A stretch of 42,580 bases of DNA. It comes from an uncultured Rhodopila sp. GTDB taxonomy: Bacteria > Pseudomonadota > Alphaproteobacteria > Acetobacterales > Acetobacteraceae. The DNA lies in assembly GCF_903944925.1 (NCBI RefSeq), contig NZ_CAJATU010000031.1, positions 1-42,580 of the forward strand, written 5' to 3'. The position numbers and the translations under genes were made by a program. Below, in pieces: positions 25,522 through 34,339 of the stretch. Positions within the stretch are counted from its first letter, which is position 1. Each line of letters starts with the position of its first letter. The notes under the pieces were generated by a model. That model searched no databases and had not been told where the DNA came from. It saw only the letters and a program-made list of their open reading frames with translations.

Positions 25522-26529
25522 TCAGAACACAGCCGCGGCCGCCAGGTAACATCCCGCCGCGACGAGCGCCGAAGCCGGCAGTGTGATCGCCCAGGCAATG
25601 ACAATGCTGCGCGCAATCCCCCAGCGCACCGCCGACGCACGCCGCGCCGCGCCAACGCCGACGATCGACCCGGTGATGGTGTGGGTCGTCGACACCGGAA
25701 TGCCGAGCCAGGTCGCGCCGAACAGCGCCAGTGCACCGCCGCTTTCGGCGCAAAACCCCTGCATCGGGGTCAGGTGGGTAATCCGCACGCCGACGGTGCG
25801 GACGATGCGCCAGCCGCCGAACAGCGTCCCCAGCGCCATCGCACCCTGGCAGCTCAGCACCACCCAGAGCGGCACGTCGAACCCGCCGGACAGGCGGCCC
25901 TGCGAATACAGCAGCACCGTGATGATCCCCATCGTCTTTTGCGCGTCGTTGCCGCCATGCGCCAAGCTGAGCATGGAGGACGACACGAACTGCAGCACCC
26001 GGAATCGCCGATCGATCACGAACGGCGTGGACCGCACCGCCAGCCAGGAGACCGCGAGGACCAGGGTCATCGCCAGCAGCAGCCCCATCAGCGGCGACAG
26101 GACGATCGCTGAAGCGATTGTTGCAAGGCCGTCCCAGACCACCGCGGACAGCCCGGCCTTGGCGATGCCGGCACCCACCAGCCCGCCGACAAGCGCATGG
26201 CTGCTGCTGGACGGAATGCCGAGCCACCAGGTCAGCACGTTCCAGACGATCGCGCCTGATAACGCGCCGAACACCACCAGCGGATCGACCAGCGCCGGGT
26301 GCACGACCCCGCTGCTGATCGTCGCGGCGACATGCAGCCCGAATACCGTGAACGCGATGAAGTTGAAGAAGGCCGCCCACAGCACGGCGGTAAACGGCCG
26401 CAACACCCGCGTGGCGACCACCGTCGCGATCGAATTGGCGCTGTCATGCAGGCCGTTCAGGAAGTCGAACAGCAATGCCACGCCGATAAGGCCGGCGAGC
26501 GCGGGCGTGCCGATAAGAAAACTGTCCAC
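25522..26529 (-). CDS. PiT-family inorganic phosphate transporter
   Basis: A 335-residue membrane protein with about ten spans and the duplicated PiT signature: first copy FDFLNGLHDSANSIAT near the N-terminus, second copy LAHGGNDAQKTMGI in the middle, plus the paired SSSSHALVGG and STTHTITGSIVG loops. It carries out H+- or metal-phosphate-coupled uptake. I start it at the GTG at 26529, eight bases after the stop of the DUF47 gene. The pair with a DUF47 protein is the classic low-affinity phosphate uptake operon. Confidence 0.9.
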   Translation of the reverse strand: MDSFLIGTPALAGLIGVALLFDFLNGLHDSANSIATVVATRVLRPFTAVLWAAFFNFIAFTVFGLHVAATISSGVVHPALVDPLVVFGALSGAIVWNVLTWWLGIPSSSSHALVGGLVGAGIAKAGLSAVVWDGLATIASAIVLSPLMGLLLAMTLVLAVSWLAVRSTPFVIDRRFRVLQFVSSSMLSLAHGGNDAQKTMGIITVLLYSQGRLSGGFDVPLWVVLSCQGAMALGTLFGGWRIVRTVGVRITHLTPMQGFCAESGGALALFGATWLGIPVSTTHTITGSIVGVGAARRASAVRWGIARSIVIAWAITLPASALVAAGCYLAAAAVF

Positions 26530-26537
26530 GGCGGCGG

Positions 26538-27191
26538 TCAGACCTGCTCGACGACGATGCCGTCGATAACGTCCACCACATCCTCGCACCGGTCCACCAC
26601 CGCCTCGACAAGGTCGTAGACCTTCTCGACGGTCAGCTTGTAGCCGGCCGAACCCTCGCTGGCGAACAGCTTGCGCAGGCCGCGGTCGAGCAACTCGTCG
26701 CCTTCTTCCTCGATATGGCGGACGGCAACGGACATCGCACTCAGGCGCTCCGCGTTGCGGTCGATCGAGGCGAGCAGGGGCATGCCGTCGCGCAGGGCGG
26801 TGGCCTGGCGGACGATGCAGTCGGCCATGCCATGCATCTCCGGCGTAAACCCGACGCCATAGCGCAGCATGCGGCGGCCGGTGTCCTTCATCAGGTCGAT
26901 CGTGTCGTCCAGCGCGGTGATCAGGTCGAGGATTTGCGAGCGGTCGAACGGAGTGACGAAAGTCCGATGGATCGCCAGCACCGTCTCGCGCGTCACCTTG
27001 TCGGCGGCGTGTTCCAGGCGGTTGATCTCCGCGGCGTGCTGCTCGGCTTTGCCGTCGCCGGACATCAGCGCGCGGAACTCCTCGGCGGCCGGGACGATCA
27101 GCTTGGAATGCTCGCAGAAGCGTTCGATGAACCGCTCGTCCCGCGGCAGCATGGACCGGAAGGCCCGGATCAGGATGTTCCCCGGTTTCAT
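26538..27191 (-). CDS. DUF47 / PhoU-like accessory protein of PiT transporter
   Basis: A 217-residue all-helical protein related to PhoU. Characteristic segments are RLEHAADKVTRE, TPFDRSQILDLITALDDTIDLMKD and KVYDLVEAVVDRCEDVVDVIDGI, with acidic clusters suited to metal binding. DUF47 proteins sit next to PiT carriers and are thought to control their activity. The start overlaps the NUDIX gene by four bases and the stop is eight bases before the PiT start, so the three genes form one operon. Confidence 0.92.
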   Translation of the reverse strand: MKPGNILIRAFRSMLPRDERFIERFCEHSKLIVPAAEEFRALMSGDGKAEQHAAEINRLEHAADKVTRETVLAIHRTFVTPFDRSQILDLITALDDTIDLMKDTGRRMLRYGVGFTPEMHGMADCIVRQATALRDGMPLLASIDRNAERLSAMSVAVRHIEEEGDELLDRGLRKLFASEGSAGYKLTVEKVYDLVEAVVDRCEDVVDVIDGIVVEQV

Positions 27192-27655
27192 GATTGGCCC
27201 CGCCGCGCCAGGTCCGGCGCGGTCCGCAAGATCGCGGCCAATTCCGGTTCCTCGACCAGTTCAGCCGCCTGTTCCGGGCTGAGCCAGCGGGTGCGGCGCT
27301 GATCCTGCTCCGGCCAGGAGTCGAGTTGCCGTTCGACGTGCAGCAGGAACACCTTGACCCTGATCCTGATCTCGCCGCACGCCAACCGCTTGGCGTAGTG
27401 ATAGCGCCCGACCGGGCCGGGCGGCCGGATGCTGCCTTCGATGCCGGCTTCCTCGTAAGCCTCGCGCGCAGCGGCGGCGCGAGGCGTCAATTTCCGTCCG
27501 GGCCACCCCTTGGGGATGATCCATCTTCCGGTATCGCGTGACGTGAGCAGCAGAACCTCCAAACCTCCGCCCTCCTTAACGCGGATCGGCAGGGCGGCAT
27601 ACTGCTGCTTCCAGGGCGCTTGCCTGGTCTTCTTGGCCGGCTTTAACTTCGACAT
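27188..27655 (-). CDS. NUDIX hydrolase
   Basis: A 155-residue hydrolase for nucleoside diphosphates linked to another group. The Nudix helix is REAYEEAGIEG, preceded by IPKGWPGRKLTP. The upstream Glu of the full GX5EX7REUXEEXGU box is replaced, as in some inositol-polyphosphate/diadenosine-polyphosphate hydrolases with a PKGW motif. The Lys/Arg-rich N-terminus fits an anionic ligand. It is first in an operon with DUF47 and PiT genes (ATGA-type overlap), which suggests a link to polyphosphate or phosphate metabolism. Confidence 0.9.
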   Translation of the reverse strand: MSKLKPAKKTRQAPWKQQYAALPIRVKEGGGLEVLLLTSRDTGRWIIPKGWPGRKLTPRAAAAREAYEEAGIEGSIRPPGPVGRYHYAKRLACGEIRIRVKVFLLHVERQLDSWPEQDQRRTRWLSPEQAAELVEEPELAAILRTAPDLARRGQS

Positions 27656-27822
27656 CCTGGCGGGTGCGCCTCGCTTGCAAATGGCGTCGGATTCGGTGGT
27701 GGCGGGGCGTCTGGCATCCGAATTCTGGCTCCTGCCGCAGCATGTAGCGCATCGCCGTTGAATCGCGACACAAACTGTTCCGAGATCGACGCCGGCAGCC
27801 TGTAAACCCCGTCTTGATTGTA

Positions 27823-28398
27823 TCAGCCGGCGCGCTTCGCCCGCAGCCCCGCCAGCCGCAAGACGATCCCGCCGCCGCCCGTCCGGCTCGGCACCCGCTC
27901 CAGGTCCATCGTCCAGTCCTTTGCCGCCGCCGCCAGTTCCTCCTCCGCTTTCGCGCCTTTCAGCAGCAGGCAGATACCGTCACCGGTCAGCAGCCGGGCA
28001 GCCAGCGGCAGCAGCCGGGGCAGCGGCGCCAGGGCGCGCGCCGTCACCAGCGGCGCGGGCGGCACCGCGGCGTCCTCGATGCGGCAGCAATGCACCGTGG
28101 CCGGCGCGCCGGTTTCCAGCACGGCGGTGCGCAGGAACGACGCCTTGCGGCGGTCCGACTCGATCAGGTCGAACGGCACGCCGGTGGCAATCGCCAGCAC
28201 CAGGCCGGGGAACCCGCCGCCGGTGCCGAGATCGATCCCGCGCGCCACGCCGGGCGGCAACAGCGGCACAAGCTGCAGCGAGTCCTCGATATGCCGCTCC
28301 CAAATCACGTCCGCGTCACGCGGCGCGATCAGGTTCAGCGAGGCGTTCCAGCGCAGCAGCAGGTCCGCAAACGCCTGCAGCCGTGCGTCCCGGGTCAC
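27823..28398 (-). CDS. rsmG: 16S rRNA (guanine527-N7)-methyltransferase RsmG
   Basis: A 191-residue methyltransferase that modifies G527 of 16S rRNA using SAM. Seen motifs: WNASLNLIAPRDA near the N-terminus, RHIEDSLQLVPLL (36-48), the SAM loop GIDLGTGGGFPGL (54-66), LIESDRRKASFLR, and VTARALAPLPRLL. I use the GTG at 28398, because it forms a GTGA overlap with the stop of the CDF transporter gene; a longer frame to 28707 lies inside that gene. In most relatives rsmG lies between mnmG and parA. Here it is coupled to a metal exporter, which is unusual. Confidence 0.9.
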   Translation of the reverse strand: MTRDARLQAFADLLLRWNASLNLIAPRDADVIWERHIEDSLQLVPLLPPGVARGIDLGTGGGFPGLVLAIATGVPFDLIESDRRKASFLRTAVLETGAPATVHCCRIEDAAVPPAPLVTARALAPLPRLLPLAARLLTGDGICLLLKGAKAEEELAAAAKDWTMDLERVPSRTGGGGIVLRLAGLRAKRAG

Positions 28399-29570
28399 CG
28401 GCTCTGCACTTCCACCGTGACGTGGGACAGTGACGGAAAATGCCGCAGGCGCCGGTGATAATCCTCCGGCCGGCGGTCCTTGCCGGTGACCACCGACAGC
28501 ACGGCGCCGAGATGTCCCGGGCCGAGGCGCCAGACATGCAGGTCGGTCAGGCGGTCGCCGTCCGCCTCGATCTCCCGCCGCAGCCGGCTGGTCAGGCGCG
28601 GATCGGGGTTCATGTCGAGCAGGATGCGGCCGGTGTCGCGCACCAGCCCCCGGGCCCAGCTTGCGATCACGCAGGCGCCGATGATGCCGGCCAGCGGGTC
28701 CATCCACAGCCAGCCGAACGCGCGCGCCAGCAGCAGCCCGGCGATCACCAGGACGGACACCGCCGCATCCGCCATCACGTGGATGACGGCGGCGCGCATG
28801 TTGTTGTCTTGGTGGGCGGCGTGGCTGTGGTCATGCTCCTCGAACACGGCGGACGCGGCTGCCGCGCCGTGCCGGAGGTGAACGGTGAAGGCATGCGGCT
28901 CGGGGATTTCGTCGATGCTTTCCAGCCAGCCGCCGATGGAGCGGAAGGCGAAGGTCTGGCGGGCGCCGCCGGGCCGAACGGTTTCGGCGGTCAGTGCGGC
29001 GGCGGCGATATCCGCATGCACGCGGAAGCGGGGGGGCACGCCGTCTTCGTGGATCTCCAGCGTGACGGGGACGCCGCCGAGCTCGACGGTCTGTTCTTCT
29101 CCGTCGTCATGCCCATGGTGGTGATGATGGTGATGGCCGCCGCTGAGCAGCCAGGCGCTGGCCACGTTCACCCCCAGCCCCAGCGCCGCAATCGGGATCG
29201 CCTCGGCAAACGCGATCGGCACTGGCGCCAGCAGGCGGGTGACCGCCTCCCACCCGATCAGCAGCGCGATCATCGCCAGCACGATGGCGCTGGTGAAGCC
29301 GGCGAGGTCGCCCAGCTTGCCGGTGCCGAAGGTAAAGCGGGCATCGGTCGCGTGCCGGCGGGCGTAGCTGTAGGCCAGCGCGGCGAGCAACAGGGCGCCC
29401 GCATGGGTGCTCATGTGCAGCCCGTCGGCGACCAGCGCGATGGAGCCGAACAGCAGGCCGCCGACGATCTCGATCGCCATCATGGCACCGCACAGCCAGA
29501 TCACCCACCAGGTGCGCTTCTCGGCATGTTCGTGGCCTTCGCCCAGGAAGACGTGGCTATGGGTTTCCAT
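28395..29570 (-). CDS. dmeF: CDF-family Co/Ni efflux transporter DmeF
   Basis: A 391-residue cation diffusion facilitator with six spans. The N-terminus HSHVFLGEGHEHAEKRTWWV is characteristic of DmeF. The metal-site Asp/His residues are in ADGLHMSTH (48-56) and HVMADAAVSV. A run of seven His plus HDD (146-156) follows span IV, and about 100 residues of beta-rich sequence are inserted between spans IV and V, ending in a second His patch (EEHDHSHAAH). It exports divalent metal from the cytoplasm using the proton gradient. The gene starts eight bases after dmeR and overlaps rsmG by four bases. Confidence 0.88.
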   Translation of the reverse strand: METHSHVFLGEGHEHAEKRTWWVIWLCGAMMAIEIVGGLLFGSIALVADGLHMSTHAGALLLAALAYSYARRHATDARFTFGTGKLGDLAGFTSAIVLAMIALLIGWEAVTRLLAPVPIAFAEAIPIAALGLGVNVASAWLLSGGHHHHHHHGHDDGEEQTVELGGVPVTLEIHEDGVPPRFRVHADIAAAALTAETVRPGGARQTFAFRSIGGWLESIDEIPEPHAFTVHLRHGAAAASAVFEEHDHSHAAHQDNNMRAAVIHVMADAAVSVLVIAGLLLARAFGWLWMDPLAGIIGACVIASWARGLVRDTGRILLDMNPDPRLTSRLRREIEADGDRLTDLHVWRLGPGHLGAVLSVVTGKDRRPEDYHRRLRHFPSLSHVTVEVQSR

Positions 29571-29578
29571 GTGCTTCC

Positions 29579-29857
29579 CTATTTCAGATAGGTGCGGACG
29601 ACTTCGAGCAACTGCTCGACGGCATCGGTGTTCAGCGAGCCCGGATGGGCATCGGTGTCGACGAGGTGCGTGCGGACATGGTCCTCGACGACCTCGGCCA
29701 TCAGCCCGGCCATGGCGCCGCGCGCACCGGCGATCAGGTGCATGACCTGGTCGCAGCCGGATTCGCTGTCGAGGGCGCGCTCGATGGCTTCGATCTGGCC
29801 GCGGATGCGGCGGACGCGGGCCAGCAGCTTCTGCTTTTCCCGGATGGTGTGGGTCAT
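29579..29857 (-). CDS. dmeR: RcnR/DmeR-type metal-sensing repressor
   Basis: A 92-residue CsoR/RcnR-family four-helix repressor. The start at 29857 places the metal ligands at H3, C35, H60 and H64, exactly as in the Ni/Co sensor RcnR, which makes nickel or cobalt the likely signal. Basic residues for DNA binding are in REKQKLLARVRRIRGQ. A longer frame to 29908 would add 17 residues running through the operator. It controls itself and dmeF through the site at 29862-29878, and rsmG downstream would follow. Confidence 0.9.
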   Translation of the reverse strand: MTHTIREKQKLLARVRRIRGQIEAIERALDSESGCDQVMHLIAGARGAMAGLMAEVVEDHVRTHLVDTDAHPGSLNTDAVEQLLEVVRTYLK

Positions 29858-29861
29858 GGGG

Positions 29862-29878
29862 ATAGGGGGGTACCCTAT
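29862..29878 (-). promoter_or_regulatory. RcnR/DmeR operator
   Basis: ATAGGG-GGGTA-CCCTAT: a G tract flanked by an inverted repeat with AT ends, the known form of RcnR/FrmR/DmeR sites. It begins five bases upstream of the dmeR start codon, so binding would also cover the ribosome-binding region of the gene's DNA. Confidence 0.65.
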
Positions 29879-29944
29879 TTCATTCCCTCCCGGCAAGTGG
29901 CGTTCCAACGTCGGCGAGAGGGTGCTGGTCCGATTTTCGGGTCG

Positions 29945-31351
29945 TCAAAACTGAAAATAAATGAACGGCACGGTAATATCCGTGCGCGAGAACAGCTCCA
30001 GCACCAGAAACGCCAGCGCCAGTGCGGACGACACCTTTACTACGCCGAAGGTCCCGCCGGTATCGCTCAGCCAGTGCTGCAACCGGCGGCCGCGGTCCGC
30101 CAGCAGCCAAAGCCCCGTCGCCGCCAGCAGCGCCCAGAATTCCGCCGGTGTGGAGGCGGTGACGGTCCAACCGCCGCCGAACAATTCACCCAGCACCCGC
30201 CACGTGGTGGCGAAATCCGGCGCCCGGAACATCACCCAGCCCAAGCTGACCAGGGTGAATGTCACGCAGACCGAAGCCGCCTGACCGAACCACCCCGCTT
30301 CGGCATCCCCGCGCCACTGCCGCCACAGCCGGTGCAGCGCCAGCAGGACGCCGTGGTAAAGCCCCCACACCGCGAAATTCCAGCTTGCGCCGTGCCAGAT
30401 CCCGCCAAGCCCCATGGTGATCAGCAGATTCACATAGGTTCGCAGCGCGCCGTGACGGTTGCCGCCGAGGGGAATATACAGATAGTCGCGCAGCCATGTT
30501 GAAAGTGAAATATGCCAGCGGCGCCAGAATTCGGCGATGTCCCGCGCCAGGTAGGGGCGTTCGAAATTCGGCGGGAATTCATAACCCAGCAAGCGGGCAC
30601 AGCCGCGCGCGATATCAGTATAACCGGCGAAATCGAAGTATATCTGCATGGAAAACGCCAGCGTGCCGATCCACGCGGCGGCTGCGCCGCTGTGGCCGAT
30701 GGAGCCGTCGAAATAGGCGTTGGCGACGACGGCGAAATTGTCGGCGAACACGGTCTTCTTGATCAGGCCTTTGACGATCTGAACCATGCCCCAGGCGAAC
30801 GCCTCGGCGGACGGCCCGCGCTTCCGTTCCAATTGCGGAAAGAAATGCGCCGGCCGGATGATCGGTCCTGCAACGAGATGCGGAAAGAACGAAATGAACA
30901 GCGCGAAGCCCATAGGATCGCTGCGCGCCCGCACCGCCCCGCGGAAGACATCGACATTGTAGGAAATCGCCTCGAACGTGTAGAACGAGATGGCGACAGG
31001 CAGGACGATGCTCAACGCCCAGGCATCGGCATGCAGGTGCAGCAGGTTGGTCACCGTGCCCAGAACAAAACCATAATACTTGAAAAAGCCGAGCACGCCG
31101 AGATTGGCGCCGACGGCGACCGCCAGCATGGCACGCTGCCGCCATCCCCGCCAGTTGCCGATAGCCAGTCCGGTGCCGAAGTTGAAGACGACGCAGGCGC
31201 CCAGCAGCAGCATCAGCGACGGATTCCACAGCCCGTAGAACCCGAAACTCGCCACCACCAGGACGGCGTGCTTCCACCTCACTGGCAGGCAATACACCGC
31301 CGCCATGACAGCGGCAAAAAATATCCAGAACTGGAACGAATTGAACAGCAT
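29945..31351 (-). CDS. MBOAT-family O-acyltransferase (AlgI-like)
   Basis: A 468-residue polytopic membrane protein. The start at 31351 (MLFNSFQFW) is the usual AlgI-type N-terminus; a longer frame to 31630 is not supported. Conserved elements: SFYTFEAISYNVDVFRG (122-138), FPHLVAGPIIRP (156-167), FWRRWHISLSTWLRDYLYIPLGG (275-297) with H280, and GLGGIWHGASW (314-324) with the putative catalytic H320. It would move acetyl groups across the membrane to a polysaccharide. The SGNH-type partner is 23 bases upstream in the same operon. Confidence 0.92.
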   Translation of the reverse strand: MLFNSFQFWIFFAAVMAAVYCLPVRWKHAVLVVASFGFYGLWNPSLMLLLGACVVFNFGTGLAIGNWRGWRQRAMLAVAVGANLGVLGFFKYYGFVLGTVTNLLHLHADAWALSIVLPVAISFYTFEAISYNVDVFRGAVRARSDPMGFALFISFFPHLVAGPIIRPAHFFPQLERKRGPSAEAFAWGMVQIVKGLIKKTVFADNFAVVANAYFDGSIGHSGAAAAWIGTLAFSMQIYFDFAGYTDIARGCARLLGYEFPPNFERPYLARDIAEFWRRWHISLSTWLRDYLYIPLGGNRHGALRTYVNLLITMGLGGIWHGASWNFAVWGLYHGVLLALHRLWRQWRGDAEAGWFGQAASVCVTFTLVSLGWVMFRAPDFATTWRVLGELFGGGWTVTASTPAEFWALLAATGLWLLADRGRRLQHWLSDTGGTFGVVKVSSALALAFLVLELFSRTDITVPFIYFQF

Positions 31352-31374
31352 GGCAGTGTCCGGTGCAGCCGGGC

Positions 31375-32502
31375 TTAGCCGGCCTGTTGTATCGCCTTCG
31401 CCATCCCGGCCGAGAACAGCTCCCGGCCGGCCCGATTCATATGCAGCGCGTCGAAGAAGAACTCCGGCCGCTCCAGATCGTCGAAGGTTGCCGCCGGCAG
31501 CAACACGATCCGCCCCTGCTGCGCGAGTTCCGCCACCACCCCCGTCGGCTGCTCGTCGGCATCCGCCATCGCATGCAGCGGGCCGCGCGGAATCCGGAAC
31601 ACATACAGTTTCACCCCCGCCTGCCGGCACATATCGGCGATCCCCTCAAGCCACTCCCGGCGGTAGGCAGCCGACAACCGGTCGTCGGGGGGCCGGCCGC
31701 CGAACTGGCGAAGGGACTGCACGTAAGGGGCGAACGACGCGTCCGCGGGCACCGGCCGCCCGCTCAGTTGACCGGTCGCGGGATCCAATGTCAGGCCTGC
31801 CAGCGAGGTATCGCGGCCCGGATAGGCGGCGACCCATTCGGGACCATGCGCCCGCCAGGCCAGCACCTCCTGGATGCGCTGCCGTGGGGCACGCAGGAAA
31901 TCCAGCACATCGTTTTTGTAGAACAGGCCCCGGAACGCCACCGCCTCGACCGCCCGGGTGCGTGCCGGGCCGGAGATGAAGGAGTCCGGAAATGCGACAA
32001 TGTCCCTCGGCCGCAGCAACGGATGCACAAACACGATATCCCCCAGCCGATCGGCTGCCGGTTCGGGATCGTTGTCGTGGTAGGAGGACAGCATGATGGC
32101 GACGCCGCCCAACCGCCGGCCATCGGCAAACACCCGGCGCAGCATGTAATACCACACCCGCGGCATCGATCCCGCCACCGCTCCGTTGCTGAAGCTGGTG
32201 GCGGACCCGAGCCGGCGGGCTTCGCGGGTGGCCAGCTCCGCCGAAAATCCTTCGCCAATCCGCGAATCGCCCATCACCAGGAGCGTCGAACCATCCTGCG
32301 GGCTGAGCGCAATCCGCTGCAGCGCCTGCGCCATGGTGCCCAGCCCGGATGTCGGAGCGACCCAGCGGAAATAAAGCCCGCTACTGAACACCGCGCGGTC
32401 GATGGCAACGAAAAGCGCAATCCCGGCCAGGATCGCAACACCCACATGCAGCAGTCGGGAGGAAGCGTTCCGCTCCGCCGTCCCTTGGTCAAGGCTTGCC
32501 AT
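31375..32502 (-). CDS. Membrane-anchored SGNH-hydrolase-like protein, partner of the MBOAT
   Basis: A 375-residue protein with one N-terminal span (about 18-38) and a periplasmic SGNH-like domain. Visible catalytic blocks are MGDSRIGEG with S80 and FFFDALHMN with D351 and H354. Such proteins (AlgJ/AlgX/DltD-like in organisation) take the acetyl group handed over by an AlgI-type MBOAT and place it on an exported polymer. It is upstream of and closely spaced with the MBOAT gene. No polysaccharide synthase is seen nearby, so the acceptor is unknown. Confidence 0.75.
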   Translation of the reverse strand: MASLDQGTAERNASSRLLHVGVAILAGIALFVAIDRAVFSSGLYFRWVAPTSGLGTMAQALQRIALSPQDGSTLLVMGDSRIGEGFSAELATREARRLGSATSFSNGAVAGSMPRVWYYMLRRVFADGRRLGGVAIMLSSYHDNDPEPAADRLGDIVFVHPLLRPRDIVAFPDSFISGPARTRAVEAVAFRGLFYKNDVLDFLRAPRQRIQEVLAWRAHGPEWVAAYPGRDTSLAGLTLDPATGQLSGRPVPADASFAPYVQSLRQFGGRPPDDRLSAAYRREWLEGIADMCRQAGVKLYVFRIPRGPLHAMADADEQPTGVVAELAQQGRIVLLPAATFDDLERPEFFFDALHMNRAGRELFSAGMAKAIQQAG

Positions 32503-32577
32503 TACTGCGAATGGTCCTTCCGGTTGACGCCCGCTTAACCGGAGCGGCGATTCGCCGCAAGCACCCCGTTCGCCCGG

Positions 32578-33900
32578 TAGTGTCTCAGTTTAAATATCTC
32601 TCACCGGCGTTTCGCACGCGCTAGTACACCTCGCCGGAGGTTCCAACCCGCTTAGTGGTGCGTTCATGCCACGAGCGGCTTGCCCTTCATGGTCCAGCGA
32701 AATGGCTTGGCCATCGTGGCATTGAAGTAGCTGATGAAGCCTTCGATCCGCTGCTGCAAATGCTCCTTGGAGGTGAAGTTGCCGCGGCGGAACAGCTTAC
32801 GGACCAGGATCGAAAACCAGATCTCGATCTGGTTGATCCACGAGGCGTGCTTGGGCGTGAAGTGGAAGGTGATCCGGTGAGAGGCATCGCGCAGGAACGC
32901 CTCGCGTGTCGCCATCGACTGGAGAATGCCGGATTTGCCTTTTTCCCCGAGATCGTCGTCGATGCCGCAGAGCTGTGCGACCAGGCGGGCGACGCCTTCG
33001 GACATGTGCGTGTTGAGATTGTCGCAGACCACGTCCCACGATGCCGTCAGCGGCGCCGAGGCGAACAGCGTCTCCAGGAACGCCACGAAATCCGCCTCGG
33101 TGCGGGTGTCGCCGATCGTGCCGCGGACCTTGCCGGTGGCGACATCGAACGCAGCGATCAAGGCTTTGGTGCCATGCCGGACATACTCGAACTCGCGCCG
33201 TTCGACATGCCCGGGCTTCATCGGCAGGCTTTTGGCGGCACGCTCCAGCGCCTGGATGCCGGTCATCTCGTCGATCGAAACCGTCTGTCCGCCTTGCCCG
33301 GCGGCGGTGGCGGCCGCCTCATAGACCGCGCAGATATCGGCGCACTTGGCGTCGAAATCGGGATCAGGCTTGGATGTCAGCCAGTAGCGGTTGAGATGCG
33401 GCTTGAGGTCGGCCTCTTTTTTAAAAAGCGCCCGACGGAGCCGTGCGAAATGCTTGGGACGATGCCGCGGGCCACGGCCTGGCGGGCCAGTTCGCTTTGA
33501 CTCCAGTGGCTGATCGGCACGTCCAGCGTCTCGGGGTCTTCGCACGCCATGGCCATGATCCGGCAGATCACCTCCGGCGTGAACGTCGCCGGCGCGCCGC
33601 AGCGGGGCGCATCGCTCAGACGCGCCGCCACACCGGCCGACGCATCCGCATCCCGCCACCGGCGCCGCCAGTGACCGGCGGTCTTGCGCCAGATCCCCAA
33701 TTGCCGGGCCGTCTCGTCGACCCCGAGGCCGGTTGCGGCCAGCAGGATGATGCGCGCCCGTTCGGCCAGTTTTTGTGGCGTTGAGTGCGCCCGCACCAAT
33801 GATCTCAATTCGCACTCGTGCTCAGACGACAGTTGGATCGGTAAAGCCTTGTGAGCCGGCACGCTGTCTCTCCTCCCCAGTCGAGAGGACGCTTCGCAAG
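32578..33900 (-). mobile_element. IS630-family insertion sequence (ends uncertain)
   Basis: The element contains one transposase in two overlapping frames. The left boundary is tentatively set at TAGTGTCTCAG (from 32578), the right one near 33900, where AAGCGTC on the minus strand shows weak inverted similarity to the left end. I could not identify convincing terminal inverted repeats or the TA target duplication, so the ends are only approximate. Confidence 0.45.
32664..33862 (-). CDS. IS630-family transposase, made by -1 frameshifting
   Basis: The first frame (33862-33377) encodes the N-terminal HTH part ([25 protein letters not shown], then a second HTH). It passes through GRFLKK into the wrong frame. 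The -1 frame (to 32664) carries the DDE catalytic domain: [17 protein letters not shown] and [12 protein letters not shown]. At the junction (about 33420-33426) the minus strand reads TTT TTA AAA AAG with a classical A AAA AAG slippery heptamer. Slipping gives [11 protein letters not shown], the continuation expected for IS630 proteins. The fused protein is about 398 residues. Programmed frameshifting is known in this family, so the element may be active. Confidence 0.85.
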
Positions 33901-33974
33901 GCAGATGGAGTCCCGCCTATGGTCCAGGGCACTGAAATCTCATCTTTGGCCAAGCTGTGGCAGATGCGACTCGG

Positions 33975-34214
33975 TCAGCCGGGGTCGGTCAGCCCAACCG
34001 AGTCGCCAATTCCGGCGAGGTGTACTAGTTCCTTATCCGATCGAAGCTCGCCACGTAGCTGCATCGCCACCAAATCTTCGTCGGACGGCACGGTCATATT
34101 CAGGAGCGACCGAAGTCTTTCGTCAGCTTCCGCATCATAGCGAAGACCAGGCGGAAGGTACTGTCGAATCTTGTCTTTTGCCCGGCCCTGCCAATCGCCA
34201 ACACTAAAAGACAT
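33975..34214 (-). CDS. Small hypothetical protein
   Basis: A 79-residue protein starting MSFSVGDWQG, with a GAGGGG about seven bases before the ATG. It contains YLPPGLRYDAEADERLRSLL and a charged helical stretch; no family is recognised. The gene lies between the IS630-like element and a dehydrogenase operon, and its C-terminus (GDSVGLTDPG) may have been altered by the insertion nearby. Inverted repeats upstream suggest controlled expression. It has lower GC than its neighbours upstream of the start. Confidence 0.5.
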   Translation of the reverse strand: MSFSVGDWQGRAKDKIRQYLPPGLRYDAEADERLRSLLNMTVPSDEDLVAMQLRGELRSDKELVHLAGIGDSVGLTDPG

Positions 34215-34241
34215 AACATGCCCCTCAACAAGCTCAGTCCC

Positions 34242-34280
34242 GTCATCAGCAAACTGATGACCTAACTGACATAACGTCAG
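34242..34280 (-). repeat. Two adjacent inverted repeats upstream of the small hypothetical gene
   Basis: GTCATCAG-CAAA-CTGATGAC (34242-34261) is a perfect 8-base inverted repeat; CTGAC-ATAAC-GTCAG (34266-34280) follows closely. They may form RNA hairpins or serve as an operator for the gene starting at 34214. Confidence 0.5.
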
Positions 34281-34339
34281 CGATCCTCACGGACCTGTCA
34301 ATCACGCGTCTGCAAGGCGTTTGGTTATGGCCGGGAGAA

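Noticed and set aside
32578..33900. Exact ends and target duplication of the IS630-type element
   Set aside because: Inverted similarity between the two candidate ends is too weak to assign; comparison with another copy would be needed.
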